DNA from: Leisingera daeponensis
Lineage (GTDB): Bacteria > Pseudomonadota > Alphaproteobacteria > Rhodobacterales > Rhodobacteraceae
NCBI RefSeq assembly: GCF_019801465.1
Contig: NZ_JAHVJA010000016.1
Location: forward strand, 1-64,000
DNA: 64,000 nt
Direction: 5' to 3'
Within the stretch, counting starts at the first letter, position 1. Every line of letters starts with the position of its first letter. The position numbers and the translations under genes were made by a program. The notes under the pieces were generated by a model. It saw nothing but the letters and a program-made list of their open reading frames with translations. It did no database searches and was not told where the DNA came from. Below, in pieces: positions 1 through 8,856 of this stretch.

Positions 1-53
1 TAAGGCTCAAGACGGTCCATCTGCGCGTCCGTCAGCCAGAAAAGATCAGACAT
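1..53 (-). CDS. IS5-family transposase, N-terminal fragment at window edge
   Basis: The frame starts at an ATG at 53 and reads MSDLFWLTDAQMDRLEP before leaving the window. This is the characteristic N-terminus of DDE transposases of the IS5/IS427 group (orfA in two-frame members). The enzyme would catalyse transposition of the element whose end lies at 116. Nothing can be said about its completeness. Confidence 0.75.
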   Translation of the reverse strand, partial: MSDLFWLTDAQMDRLEP

Positions 54-116
54 ATCACCGCTCATTTTTCGAACCGTGAATCACGCCACCCACCGGAAAT
101 CAATGGGTCCTGACCC
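1..116 (-). mobile_element. End of an IS5-family insertion sequence (rest outside window)
   Basis: The minus strand carries a transposase start with an outer terminal sequence upstream of it, beginning GGGTCAGGACCCATTGA at position 116 and reading leftwards. That terminus is typical of IS5-family (IS427-like) elements. The abutting bases 116-119 read CTAG, and the TA at 117-118 fits the 2-bp target these elements duplicate. Only one end is in the window, so the other terminal repeat and the target duplication cannot be checked. The element sits exactly where the neighbouring BCCT transporter frame is lost, so it probably caused that truncation. Confidence 0.75.
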
Positions 117-1131
117 TAGAGGCAAAGCCTGTTAGGATGGCCGCGGTCGGTCCAACCAGCAGCACGAAGACCAGCAAGAGGAAGGCCAGCCCCATGTTGA
201 TCTCCGACAGCACCTTCACACCGCCGTCCAGGCCGCGCAGGACCGAGATCAGCGCGATGGCGGTGATGGCGGAAATCAGGATCACCTCGGTGGTGGCGCC
301 GGTCGGAACGCCGAACAGCTCATTCAAACCCGCGTTGGCCTGGGTTGCGCCGAAACCAAGTGAGGTCGCGAGGCCGAAAAGCGTAGCAAAAACCGCCAGG
401 ATGTCGATCACATGGCCGGTCCAGCCCCATACACGTTCGCCGAACACCGGGTAGAAGGCAGAGCGAATTGTGAGCGGCAACCCCTTGTTATAGGTGAACA
501 GAGCCAGCGCCAGCGCAACGATCGCATAGATTGCCCAGGGATGAAGCCCCCAATGGAAAATCGTCGCCGCCATCCCCAGACGCACTGCCTCGGCCTCATC
601 CCCTGCAGCGGCGCCTAGCGGCGCCCAGTCGGTGCGGGCGCCGCCGCCCTCAGGCACAGTAGTGCCGCCGAAGGCAGTGGAGAAATGGCTCATCGGTTCA
701 CTGACGCCGTAGAACATGAGCCCGATGCCCATGCCAGCGGCAAACAGCATCGCGAACCAGCCCATGTAGCTGTAATCCGGCGTGGCCTCATTGCCGCCCA
801 GGCGCACCTTGCCCCAGGGGGAGACGATCAGAAACAAACAGAACAGGACGAACAGGTCTGCGGCGCCGAAGAAGAACCAGTCAAAATTGCTGGTCACTGC
901 GGGACGCAGCCAGTTGAAGAAGGTTCCGGCCTGCTCCGGCAGCGCCAGCGCATAAAACACGAAGGCAACTATGATGAGGCCGGACACCAGAAACACCGGG
1001 TTGTGAATGTCTACCCCGAACGGGCCGATCCGGGTTTCAATATTGTCTTGGCCGATCTCATAGTCGGTATCGATGATATCCGCTTCGCCCTCGGGCTCAG
1101 GAATACCCTGATTTGTGGATTCGTCAGCCAT
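100..1131 (-). pseudogene. BCCT-family betaine/choline/carnitine transporter, 3' truncated by an IS
   Basis: Sodium- or proton-coupled uptake of quaternary ammonium osmolytes across the inner membrane. The start at 1131 (MADESTNQG...) is chosen because GGAGGGAGG lies directly upstream; a longer frame exists but lacks such a site. The first roughly 60 residues are an acidic cytoplasmic tail, followed by about seven visible membrane segments. They include the glycine-rich family signature GMGIGLMFYGVSEP and the segment beginning WGLHPWAIYAIVALAL. The frame ends after about 340 residues, where family members have 500-650, and its last codons read into the IS5-like end at 116. The substrate-site helices and half of the fold are therefore missing and the product is presumably inactive. 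It lies 70 bp downstream of a universal stress protein gene, probably in the same operon. Confidence 0.85.
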
Positions 1132-1201
1132 ATTGGCCTCCCTCCCTGTAAACTTTGATCCTATATGCCGGGGGCTAACACCGCCGGAGGCTTTCGGCAG
1201 T

Positions 1202-1621
1202 TCAGCTTTCGCGCACGACCAGCACCGACACCGGTGCCTTCTCCGCAACTCGCCCGCCATGGGCGTGGAACAGGTAATCTCTGACACTAGGAACGTGGCT
1301 GGCCATCACAATCAGTTCCGCCCCTATGTCGCTGCAGGCTTTGAGCAGTGTTGCTTCCAGATCCACCGCCGGGTCGTGGCTGACGACGGTGCGGGCAGAA
1401 GCCGAAATGCGGCGCTTGCCCGCTTGGTCTGCCGCAAAGCTGTCCAGCTTGGCGGCGAACTCCTGCGGGTTATGCGCCACGGAACTGGGCTGGGAAGTGG
1501 TGATGCCCACAAAGACCACTTCGGCCTGATAGAGATGCGCGAGATCCGATGCCATTTGCAGCGCCTTGTCCAGGCGGGCGGCGTGGGCCAGATCGACGGG
1601 CACCATGATCCTTGAAAACAC
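1202..1621 (-). CDS. Universal stress protein (UspA family)
   Basis: A 139-residue single-domain Usp protein. The GTG start at 1621 (MFSRIMVPVDLAHA) is chosen because AAGGAGGGAG stands just upstream. The N-terminal strand MVPVDLA, the central VVFVGITTS strand and the C-terminal AEKAPVSVLVVRES are typical of the fold; the usual G-x2-G-x9-G nucleotide motif is degenerate here (HGGRVAEKAP). Usp proteins act in the cytoplasm, bind ATP or partner proteins and modulate stress responses. In Halomonas a Usp protein (TeaD) tunes an osmolyte transporter, and this gene precedes an osmolyte transporter, so a similar regulatory link is plausible. With the transporter broken, that role may be lost. Confidence 0.85.
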   Translation of the reverse strand: MFSRIMVPVDLAHAARLDKALQMASDLAHLYQAEVVFVGITTSQPSSVAHNPQEFAAKLDSFAADQAGKRRISASARTVVSHDPAVDLEATLLKACSDIGAELIVMASHVPSVRDYLFHAHGGRVAEKAPVSVLVVRES

Positions 1622-1913
1622 GGTCTCCCTCCTTTGATTCAAATACCGCGCGTCTCCGGCACAGGGCCGGGAAAGCGCCGGGCGAAGCACATGTCGAGGC
1701 CGCGCAACCGCGGCAGTGCTCACCAATTAGGCTGCGGCGAGGCCGCGCCCTAACTGAAAAACGCGCTGCCATCGCCGCGCGTCTTCCGACAGATGCAAGC
1801 CATAATAATGATTTAGGTGTTAACGTCCATCGCCCTCCGGCCGGTATTGCCGCAAACTTTTCTGGGAGTGGCCCGCCAGCCTTCGGCCGGGCACAGGCTG
1901 GCCCGGTGGCCCA

Positions 1914-2267
1914 GCGTCAGCGCCGAAGACCTGGTGCAGGGGCCAAACATCCGATGAAACTGCCGCACAGCCGCGGCTTTTCCTGTCGCTGCTGCAGAAC
2001 GCCAGATGCCCGGAGCGGGCGGCCCATGCAACCGTCTCGATCGAGATTCTGCAATCGATGGTGGCGTACGGGTTCGCCGCCGGCCTGCTGGCCACCGATC
2101 TGCCGGACGGAAACTGCTATGACGGCAACCCGGTTGTCCGGGTGCCGCTCGCGGGCCATCCGCCGCTGCACCAGATCGCGCTGGCCGACCGCGGTGCCGC
2201 GCTGAAACGGCCCGCCATCCAGGCGTTCACCGGTTTTGCCAGGGCCTTCTTCGCCCCGCCTGACTGA
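1914..2267 (+). pseudogene. Possible LysR-type regulator effector-domain remnant
   Basis: The frame ending at 2267 reads like the C-terminal third of a LysR effector domain: SIEILQSMVAYGFAAGLLA, then VVRVPLAGHPPLHQIALA, and a closing aromatic helix ending FARAFFAPPD. No helix-turn-helix and no start with a ribosome site is found in frame upstream, and the sequence before about 1914 does not look like protein. I read it as the decayed end of a regulator gene, perhaps once controlling the genes that follow. The assignment rests on pattern only and the left limit is approximate. The rest of 1622-2402 shows nothing else I recognise. Confidence 0.35.
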
Positions 2268-2402
2268 AGAACCGGCGCCTTCCGGCGCCGCTGCCCTTGT
2301 GCGGTGCTCCGCATCCTCCCGCTTGACGTGCAGGCCCGCGCACGCCACCCTGTCGCGCGGGGCGGCGCAGAAAGGCCGCCCTCGGCACAGGAGATCCGAC
2401 CG

Positions 2403-3431
2403 ATGACGGCGTCCTCCGGCGCAAATGCCTTGTGCAGCCTTCTGGGCTGCGATTACCCCGTCCTCCTGGCGGGCATGGGCGGCGTCTCCCGCTGGGAACT
2501 GGCCGCCGCCGTCGCCAATGCCGGCGGTTTCGGAATGCTCGGCATGGTGCGCGAAAGCCCGGCGCTGATCACCGAGGAAGTCACCCGTCTGCGGGCCGCC
2601 ACGGACCGCCCCTTTGCGGTCAATGTCATCCCGGCGGCAACCGACCCGGCCCTGCTCGACGCCCAGATCGGCTGCGGCCTCGATCTCGGCGTTCCCGCCT
2701 TCACCTTCTTCTGGGATGTCGTGCCCGAGGCCGTGGCCCGGGTAAAGGCGGCGGGCCGGCTGGTGCTGCACCAAGTGGGCACAGTCGAGGCCGCCCGTGC
2801 AGCTGAGGCCGCCGGCGCCGACGTGATCATCGCCCAGGGCATCGAGGCCGGAGGCCATGTCCACGGCCGCCACCCGCTCTGCGGCTTGACGGAAGAGATC
2901 CTGGAAGCCGTGCAAGTGCCGGTCGTCGCTTCCGGCGGCCTCTCCACCGGCGGGGATCTGGCCGCTTTCCTGTCTATGGGTGCGGCCGGGATCCAGTGCG
3001 GCACCGCCTTTCTGGCCACCGATGAATCCTTTGCCCACCCCTATCACAAGGACCGCGTCGCCGCCGCGACCGGCGCCGACACCGTGCTGACCGATGTCTT
3101 CGTGCTCAACTGGCCCGCAGGCGCGGCGGTGCGGGTGCTGGAAAACAGCGTCACCAAATCGCTCGGCGGCCACTATATGGGCCACGACCCCGACACCCTC
3201 CCGCGCGAGGAAATCGCCTGGGACGGCAGCCAGCCGCGGCTGCGCTACAGCACCGACTCGCCGCTGCGCACCACCACCGGCGACCTGGAGGCAATGGCCC
3301 TGTTTGCAGGCCAGGGCGCCGGCGCCATCCGCCGGATCGTGCCGGCCGGCGATCGCATCGCGGGCATGGTCAGCGCAGCGGAGCAGATCCTCGGACGGCC
3401 GCTGTCGCCCCGCAGAGGAGCCACCGCATGA
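2403..3431 (+). CDS. Nitronate monooxygenase / 2-nitropropane dioxygenase family flavoprotein
   Basis: A 342-residue FMN-dependent TIM-barrel enzyme. Family members oxidise alkyl nitronates or act as enoyl reductases in the cytoplasm. Start at 2403, with GGAG about 10 bases upstream. Visible family features are the N-terminal YPVLLAGMGGVS (FMN contact), AVNVIPA, the signature AQGIEAGGHVHGRHP around residue 175 with the usual histidine, VVASGGLSTGGDLAAFL, and GIQCGTAFLATDES near residue 220 for phosphate binding. The stop overlaps the start of the next gene by ATGA, so the two are translationally coupled. The true substrate cannot be told from sequence. Confidence 0.88.
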   Translation: MTASSGANALCSLLGCDYPVLLAGMGGVSRWELAAAVANAGGFGMLGMVRESPALITEEVTRLRAATDRPFAVNVIPAATDPALLDAQIGCGLDLGVPAFTFFWDVVPEAVARVKAAGRLVLHQVGTVEAARAAEAAGADVIIAQGIEAGGHVHGRHPLCGLTEEILEAVQVPVVASGGLSTGGDLAAFLSMGAAGIQCGTAFLATDESFAHPYHKDRVAAATGADTVLTDVFVLNWPAGAAVRVLENSVTKSLGGHYMGHDPDTLPREEIAWDGSQPRLRYSTDSPLRTTTGDLEAMALFAGQGAGAIRRIVPAGDRIAGMVSAAEQILGRPLSPRRGATA

Positions 3432-4129
3432 GCAAGATCCCCAGCACCCCGCCCGGCGGCAAGGGCTACGCCTCCTCGCCCTGCATGGCGGAGGAAACCG
3501 GTCTTTACGACCCCCAGGCCGCCGCCGCCCGGCACGCCGCGGACGTTGCCCGCTGGCGCAAGGCCGCCCGCAGCCGGCTGCGGGCGGAACGGCTCGCCAC
3601 GACGGTTGCCGCACGGCAGGCGGCAGGGGATGCGCTGTCCGGGCACCTGCGGCAGCTGCTCAAATCCCGCTCCGGCGGCGCGGACGGGCAGGTCATCTCC
3701 TTCTACTGGCCGATCAAGGGCGAACCCGACCTGCGCCCGCTGATGGCTGAGCTGCACGCCGAAGGCGCCACCATCGCCCTGCCCATCGTCGAGACCAAGG
3801 CCGCGCCGCTGGTGTTCCGGCTATGGACGCCGGAAACCCGGCTGGTGCGCGGTGACTGGAACATCCCGGTGCCGCCGCCAAGCGCACCGGCGCTGACCCC
3901 CGCCACCGTGCTCGCGCCGCTGGTGGGCTGGGCGCCCGGCGGTTACCGGCTGGGTTACGGCGGCGGCTATTTCGACCGCACCCTGGCGGCCCTAACACCG
4001 CGCCCCTATGCCATCGGTATCGGCCTGGACGCCGCACAGCTGCCTACTATTTTACCGCAGCCGCACGACATCCCACTGGACGTCATTATGACTGAAACCG
4101 GCGAGCAGTTTGCGAACACAGCATCATGA
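3428..4129 (+). CDS. 5-formyltetrahydrofolate cyclo-ligase family protein
   Basis: A 233-residue protein of the 5-FCL (YgfA) family, which converts 5-formyl-THF to 5,10-methenyl-THF with ATP in the cytoplasm. The family signature is clear near the C-terminus: LVGWAPGGYRLGYGGGYFDRTL, in which the glycine-rich G-Y-G-x-G-Y-F-D-R element binds ATP/Mg. Upstream, the basic helix WRKAARSRLRAERL and VISFYWPIKGEPDLRPL match the usual N-terminal region. About 40 extra N-terminal residues precede the domain. The start overlaps the preceding flavoprotein stop (ATGA). A truly catabolic link between the two genes is unknown. Confidence 0.85.
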   Translation: MSKIPSTPPGGKGYASSPCMAEETGLYDPQAAAARHAADVARWRKAARSRLRAERLATTVAARQAAGDALSGHLRQLLKSRSGGADGQVISFYWPIKGEPDLRPLMAELHAEGATIALPIVETKAAPLVFRLWTPETRLVRGDWNIPVPPPSAPALTPATVLAPLVGWAPGGYRLGYGGGYFDRTLAALTPRPYAIGIGLDAAQLPTILPQPHDIPLDVIMTETGEQFANTAS

Positions 4130-4568
4130 CGAGTACCTGAGAGCGTGCGGAAGCGTCTGCCCGGCCCGCTTCTCCGGCTAAGGTCAGGTGAATGGACAGT
4201 TTGAAGTTGCTTCGCAGCGTGGTTTGGAATGTCCGGTCCTGGGAAATCGGCGACGCCGACGAATTGCCGCAGCTGCGGGTGCGAACTGAGTTTTAGGCTC
4301 TCAGCTCTGTACGGCCTCCGACTACGAGGGCCATGTGGCGTCCAAGACGAGTTCACCCTTGCAGCCACCGCCCAGAAGCTCAGGAAACTGGCCAAACTGA
4401 AGCCAATAGTGCCTGCCGCCGCGTAGAAGAGCGGTACAGCCACAGATTGCACCAAGAAATTAGGTCCATATCCCCGGGTAGGCCGCCAAAAACAATGAGT
4501 TCTTCAACGACATCGGCTCGGTCCGTGAATTCGCCGCGCACTGTATGAACGATAACTGTTGTCAACGA

Positions 4569-4593
4569 ACACGCTGCCCGAAGGGTGGCGTGT
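4569..4593. promoter_or_regulatory. Strong hairpin, 11-bp stem with GAA loop
   Basis: ACACGCTGCCC and GGGTGGCGTGT pair over 11 positions (two are G-T wobbles) around a three-base GAA loop. No T-run follows on either strand, so it is not a classical intrinsic terminator. It could be a small-RNA or protein recognition element in this otherwise empty region. Confidence 0.4.
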
Positions 4594-4609
4594 CTACAGT
4601 TTGAGGAAT

Positions 4610-4624
4610 GTGGTCCGGGACCAC
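4610..4624. repeat. Perfect 15-bp palindrome GTGGTCC-G-GGACCAC (copy 1)
   Basis: A perfect inverted repeat about one helical turn across, the size expected for a dimeric DNA-binding protein. A second copy with the same 13-bp core lies 270 bp to the right. Function unknown; see findings. Confidence 0.7.
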
Positions 4625-4879
4625 ACTGAGTGGGCCTGCGGGACAATCAGTTTTGAGCAATCGCCGTTTCTGCCAGTTGTGGAGGTGGCGGTAGCCAGTA
4701 TCTTCTTCCTCGTACAGCGGACTGCACTTCGGGACGTGCTCCCCGGCCACATTTGCGTATCCCGCCGTCTCCTAAGGTCCTGAAACTTCTTCCAATGGCT
4801 TGGCTGAAGTCTTCGCAATGCTCGATCTTGATGAGGTGAAGAGGTCGGGCAATTTTGCTGTAAGCCCGGCGTCCGGCGT

Positions 4880-4894
4880 GTGGTCCGGGACCAT
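4880..4894. repeat. Palindrome copy 2 (same TGGTCCGGGACCA core)
   Basis: Shares 14 of 15 bases with the copy at 4610, including the complete symmetric 13-bp core. Both copies lie in non-coding DNA next to the distal end of the conjugation operon. Confidence 0.7.
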
Positions 4895-5240
4895 AAATGC
4901 GCTTTCCCAAATCACCCCAATAAGCGCAAGATTCAAGCTTAGGCGCAAACTTGTCCGATAGACGCAAGCAATCTTGCGCGCCGAGAGGCAATACAAACAC
5001 CGGTCAGTAGAGATCAACAATTGAAGACCAAGGATGAGGCCGGCAAGACTTTCCCCCTGGAATCCGCTATTATCCAGCGGTGCGGCCGACCTCGGAGCGA
5101 AGCGTGACGCGCCGGCTGAAAGCTTCACCAGGCAGCCTATACAGTCCTTGCCGGTTTGAGGCGGCCGCACACCCGACCGCGTGCTTGAAGGCATACCTGC
5201 TGCATGCAGCAAGTGACATCTCTGGGTGATTGCAACAGTT

Positions 5241-6737
5241 TCACCTTTCGCGGCCGCGGGCCTCTTCACGCTGCCGTTCTTCCAGTTCACCCTGGCCTTG
5301 CTGCTGAATCTGCGTCTTGCCCATCTCCGCGCTCGTCTGCTGGCCAGCCTTGGACAGCTTCTCCGCTTCGGCCTCCTGTTCCCGGGTGACATTGGGAAGC
5401 TTCTGCACGTCGAAGGTCTTCCCGGCCCGCAGGCTTTCAGCAAGGTTGCCCGCTAAATTGGACAGGGCCCTTTCCCGGTCTTCTTCCGGCACCCCGGCGT
5501 GGCGAAGAGCGGCATCTGTTTTTGCAACGATGCTGGCGGCTCCTTTCACCTGTTCGTCACCAGGTTCGAAGTGGCGAATGCGGTCTTCCAGGCGATCGGC
5601 GGCAGGGTGCTGTTCTCGATCCTTGCCCGGCATTCCACTGGCCTCCAGGTTTGACTTCTGGGCTGCAGGGCCAACCGGTGCGACTGGCACCTGATCCGCA
5701 AGCAGGGGCTCGTTCATTTTGACCGCGGTTTCAGCGGGTTTCCGGCTCTTTGCCTCCGCACGTTCGATGCCTTCCGCAACCCAATTGCGCCGTTGCACAT
5801 CCCGTTCAGAGATTTCGCCGGTTTTCGGATCCTTGATTTGGAGGGCTACAGTTTGGGTGCCAGCAGATCGGAGCGTTGCCGTGTCGCCGACCTGCAGGCG
5901 GTTCACCCTGATGATATCCGGCAGGGAAACACCCCAAACCTTGTGCTTCTGACCTGATGCCAGTTCGAGTTCGACGAATGGGGTGTCTTTGGCACCTTTA
6001 CGGTCACGATAGGGGGCCGTGCCGGTTTCGGTGATCGAGCCGCGCACACCCTTTTCATAGTTTGGCATGTCGATCACGTTAGTGGTCTTGCCATTGTCAT
6101 GCCGGTCGCCGGCTGATGCTGACGGGGCGGGCGAAGAGTGCCTGGCGTGGCTGGATTTGGCGTCATCCAGGCGCTCAATCACCCGGTCACCGATTAGCTG
6201 TGCCCTGCGATCAGATTCCTTGCGGTCCTGTTCGGACGGCCGGTAACCTTGGACCTGCATGCCGTGGGCGGTGCCCTCGATCCACATTTCACGTCGAAAG
6301 TCTTCCGGTCCGCGGGCTTTGATGCCCTGCCAGCTGCGGTGGGCGGCGAGCTCGATCATGTCCATGGCGGTGGAACGGTCGGCATTCCCGGTGGACAGCT
6401 TGTCGCCTTTGTCCACGATGGCCGGGCGTTCATCGTCATAGGCGCGGAACAGCTCCCGCTGGTTTGCATGTTTCGTGATCAGAAAACGTTCTTCAAAGCT
6501 GCGCGGCATGCCGAAGCGGGATTGGTCCTGAGCGTGCTGCGGGGCAGGGTGGTCCGGTTCGATTTCACCGTCCCGCTGCGGCCCATGAACCATCGCATCA
6601 GAAGCCGTTTCCGGGCTCTTCGCCTTTTTGGCGGGGATTGCAGATGCACCGGCGCTTGCAGCATTCTCCTGTTGAACTGCCTGTTCGGGAACCTGTTGCG
6701 GCTCAGGCTGAACATCGTGGTGACCATGATCTTCCAT
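5241..6737 (-). CDS. LPD7-domain conjugation-associated protein (no relaxase domain)
   Basis: A 498-residue hydrophilic protein encoded directly behind virD4. The start at 6737 (MEDHGHHD) has AGGAAAGGG upstream and lies 1 bp past the virD4 stop. Residues about 70-170 (FEERFLITKHANQRELFRAY...DKGDKLSTG...AAHRSWQGIKARG) match the large polyvalent protein domain LPD7, often fused to or encoded beside relaxases. The rest is charged and low in complexity, with a predicted helical Gln/Glu/Arg-rich tail. It lacks the HxH and catalytic tyrosine motifs of a relaxase. It sits where virD2/traI would be expected and may be a relaxase auxiliary protein or a detached C-terminal half. Confidence 0.7.
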   Translation of the reverse strand: MEDHGHHDVQPEPQQVPEQAVQQENAASAGASAIPAKKAKSPETASDAMVHGPQRDGEIEPDHPAPQHAQDQSRFGMPRSFEERFLITKHANQRELFRAYDDERPAIVDKGDKLSTGNADRSTAMDMIELAAHRSWQGIKARGPEDFRREMWIEGTAHGMQVQGYRPSEQDRKESDRRAQLIGDRVIERLDDAKSSHARHSSPAPSASAGDRHDNGKTTNVIDMPNYEKGVRGSITETGTAPYRDRKGAKDTPFVELELASGQKHKVWGVSLPDIIRVNRLQVGDTATLRSAGTQTVALQIKDPKTGEISERDVQRRNWVAEGIERAEAKSRKPAETAVKMNEPLLADQVPVAPVGPAAQKSNLEASGMPGKDREQHPAADRLEDRIRHFEPGDEQVKGAASIVAKTDAALRHAGVPEEDRERALSNLAGNLAESLRAGKTFDVQKLPNVTREQEAEAEKLSKAGQQTSAEMGKTQIQQQGQGELEERQREEARGRER

Positions 6738-6738
6738 A

Positions 6739-8856
6739 TCAGGCCCTTTCCTGTTTCTGGGGTTTGTCCGGCACACCAAGCGCTGCCAGAATGTCGTGCG
6801 TGCCCTGCGGTGTTGCCAGTTTTTGGGTGGTGCTCAGCTTGGCGATCTTCTCGGTAAGCCCGGTGCTGTCGAGTGCCATCTTCTCGAAGGAGATGCCGCT
6901 GGGATCCGCCACTTCCTCGTCGGTCATCGGAACCTCGGCGGGTTTGCCGCTGGCCATGTTTGCTTCCTGGAAACCCTTGAGGAGTGTGAGCCGGGCCACG
7001 GTTTCCTCCAACGCCGCCAGGCGCTGACGCATTGCCCCGTTCTCGGCTTTCAGGGCCGAGATGTCCTCGCCGGGTTCCCGCTTCGGCACGACCGGGACCT
7101 CCGGCGGCTTGATGCGGGAGCGGGACAGGAACACCTCTTCCGCGTAAAAGCGGATCTTGCGCGCCCGAACCGGGCGCTCGCCGCCGATCAGAACCAGCGC
7201 TTCCGTGTCGGGCAGTTCCAGCAGCTCCTGCGGCATCATCAGATCGCGTTTCTGCTCGCTCTCGCTGATAGTTGTCGTTTTGCGTTCAGCCAGGTATTTC
7301 GACTTGCTCTCGCTCCTCGCGGCCATGCCATGTGTGCCGAGGCGTTCCGATATCTTTTTGGCTTCGTCGATATTCTTGGGTGTGAACACCACGGTCACGC
7401 CGGCGTTGTCCATATAGGATTTTGCCCCCTCCTGGCCGTAGATATCCGCCAGCTGCGCCGGTGTCTGAAGGATGGTCAGCACCTTCAGCCCGTAGCCCGC
7501 GAAATACCCTATGCCGCGTTTGAAGCTGGGCAGCTCGCCCACGGCCGCGAACTCATCCATGCACAACAGGACGCGGTGTTTAAGCTCGGGATTGTGCTCG
7601 GGCAGCTCCTGCATGTTGGCGTCAACACAGCTCTGGAAGAAGAGGTTGAGCAGGGGCGCGAGGCGCCCGAGGTTGTTGGGGGTGATGCCGACGTAGATGC
7701 TCATCCGCTTCCTGCGCAGATCGGCGAAGTCGAAATCAGATGCCGATGTTGCGCGGTCGAGCATCGGGTTTGCAAACAGACCCAGGTTTGCGGTGATGGT
7801 GGACTTCACGCTTTCAAAGGTTGCATCGCTCTTGGACAGGAAGTCGTTGAGCGTGGAGACCGTTTGCTGCGACAGGGGCGTTCCCGATGCGGCCCGGTCC
7901 TCGATCCTCTTTTTGAATGTCTTGACGAACTGATCCGTGAGGGTGAGCTGCCGGTAGATTTCGCCGAGGGTGAACGGCAGCTCGGGCGTTTCGGCCAGAT
8001 AGCCGCCGACGCCGACAAAGGCGGTCTGGGCGGCGCGGTCGAAGAACGGGTCTTTGGATTGCACAGGAATGAACAGGTCAGCCAGGCGCTGGAGATCATC
8101 GATCTGGTAGTCGGTGCCCCGGCGCACGGCGGACAGCGGGTTCCAGCGGTGCGTGCGGCCGTTCGGCTCCAGCGGGTCGAACATGAACACCTCCTGGCCG
8201 CCTGCTTTCCGGAAGCCTGCGGTGAGGGTCCAGTTCTCTTTCTTGATATCGAGGATTACGGCCGATTCCGGCCAGTTCAACAGGTTGGGGATCACAACAC
8301 CCACGCCCTTGCCCGAACGGGTCGGCGCATAGAGCATCATGTGCTCCGGCCCGCCATAGCGCAGAAGGTTGCTGGCTGTCAGATGGCCGGTCCTGGCCAC
8401 TTTCACCTTGCCATTGTCTTCATCGACCCGCCCGAAACGGTCAACGGGCTTGCCGTAGTTCGGCGAGGGCAGGGGGCCTGTGAACCCTGCAATCAGCCCC
8501 TGTTTTGCCCGCAGGCCTGCACGTCTGATATCTGCGCCCTTGGCGAATGCAGCACTGCCGTGCAGGTCAGGCTTCGGCTGAGACTTGAGAATCCCGGCGA
8601 TGATCAGAGCCGCAGGCGCCAGCGCGGCATAGCCCGCCAGTTTCACCCATTTCGCGGTCTGCGCGGGCTGGCCGCCGGCCAGCGCATACTCGGGATAGAT
8701 CAACAGATCCTGAGGCAAAGAAACCGGGATCTTGAGCCCCCACTGCAGCACCATGGCGGAAGCGGCAAGGCCGCCGAGGGCGGCAATACTTGTCCCTGCA
8801 GCCACCACGGCCATGCGGGCGCCGGTGCTCATGCGGGGCCAGTTCTGGATGATCAT
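6739..8856 (-). CDS. virD4: VirD4/TraG type IV coupling protein
   Basis: Inner-membrane ATPase that recruits the DNA-protein substrate to the secretion channel. The 705 residues have two N-terminal membrane segments (about 15-40 and 70-90), a Walker A APTRSGKGVG near residue 180 and a Walker B VLLCMDEFAAVG near residue 430; the family GYGLKVLTILQ and YGQEGAKSYMDNAGVTVVF segments follow. The C-terminal about 130 residues are charged with a short coiled coil, possibly the substrate-recognition tail. The start overlaps the virB11 stop by four bases, so it belongs to the virB operon. Length and motifs are intact. Confidence 0.95.
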   Translation of the reverse strand: MIIQNWPRMSTGARMAVVAAGTSIAALGGLAASAMVLQWGLKIPVSLPQDLLIYPEYALAGGQPAQTAKWVKLAGYAALAPAALIIAGILKSQPKPDLHGSAAFAKGADIRRAGLRAKQGLIAGFTGPLPSPNYGKPVDRFGRVDEDNGKVKVARTGHLTASNLLRYGGPEHMMLYAPTRSGKGVGVVIPNLLNWPESAVILDIKKENWTLTAGFRKAGGQEVFMFDPLEPNGRTHRWNPLSAVRRGTDYQIDDLQRLADLFIPVQSKDPFFDRAAQTAFVGVGGYLAETPELPFTLGEIYRQLTLTDQFVKTFKKRIEDRAASGTPLSQQTVSTLNDFLSKSDATFESVKSTITANLGLFANPMLDRATSASDFDFADLRRKRMSIYVGITPNNLGRLAPLLNLFFQSCVDANMQELPEHNPELKHRVLLCMDEFAAVGELPSFKRGIGYFAGYGLKVLTILQTPAQLADIYGQEGAKSYMDNAGVTVVFTPKNIDEAKKISERLGTHGMAARSESKSKYLAERKTTTISESEQKRDLMMPQELLELPDTEALVLIGGERPVRARKIRFYAEEVFLSRSRIKPPEVPVVPKREPGEDISALKAENGAMRQRLAALEETVARLTLLKGFQEANMASGKPAEVPMTDEEVADPSGISFEKMALDSTGLTEKIAKLSTTQKLATPQGTHDILAALGVPDKPQKQERA

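Larger units (their letters stand above)
4130..5240 (+). other. 1.1-kb gene-poor region with palindromes and decayed intergenic sequence
   Basis: No convincing coding frame is present on either strand. Around 4220-4240 the sequence contains the GAATGTCCG-type element seen again near 54.5 and 57.4 kb, suggesting a decayed repeat. Two near-identical palindromes and a strong hairpin (annotated separately) lie within. The stretch separates the one-carbon/nitronate genes from the conjugation operon and could be the scar of deleted genes or a cis-acting region. I see no origin of replication I can support. Confidence 0.5.

Noticed and set aside
1917-3614. A 565-codon open frame on the minus strand
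   Set aside because: It is antisense to the nitronate monooxygenase and cyclo-ligase genes and shows no recognisable domain; GC-rich shadow.
4130-5240. Plasmid origin or rep/par module
   Set aside because: Palindromes and a hairpin are present, but no rep or par gene lies in or near the region, so an origin cannot be supported.
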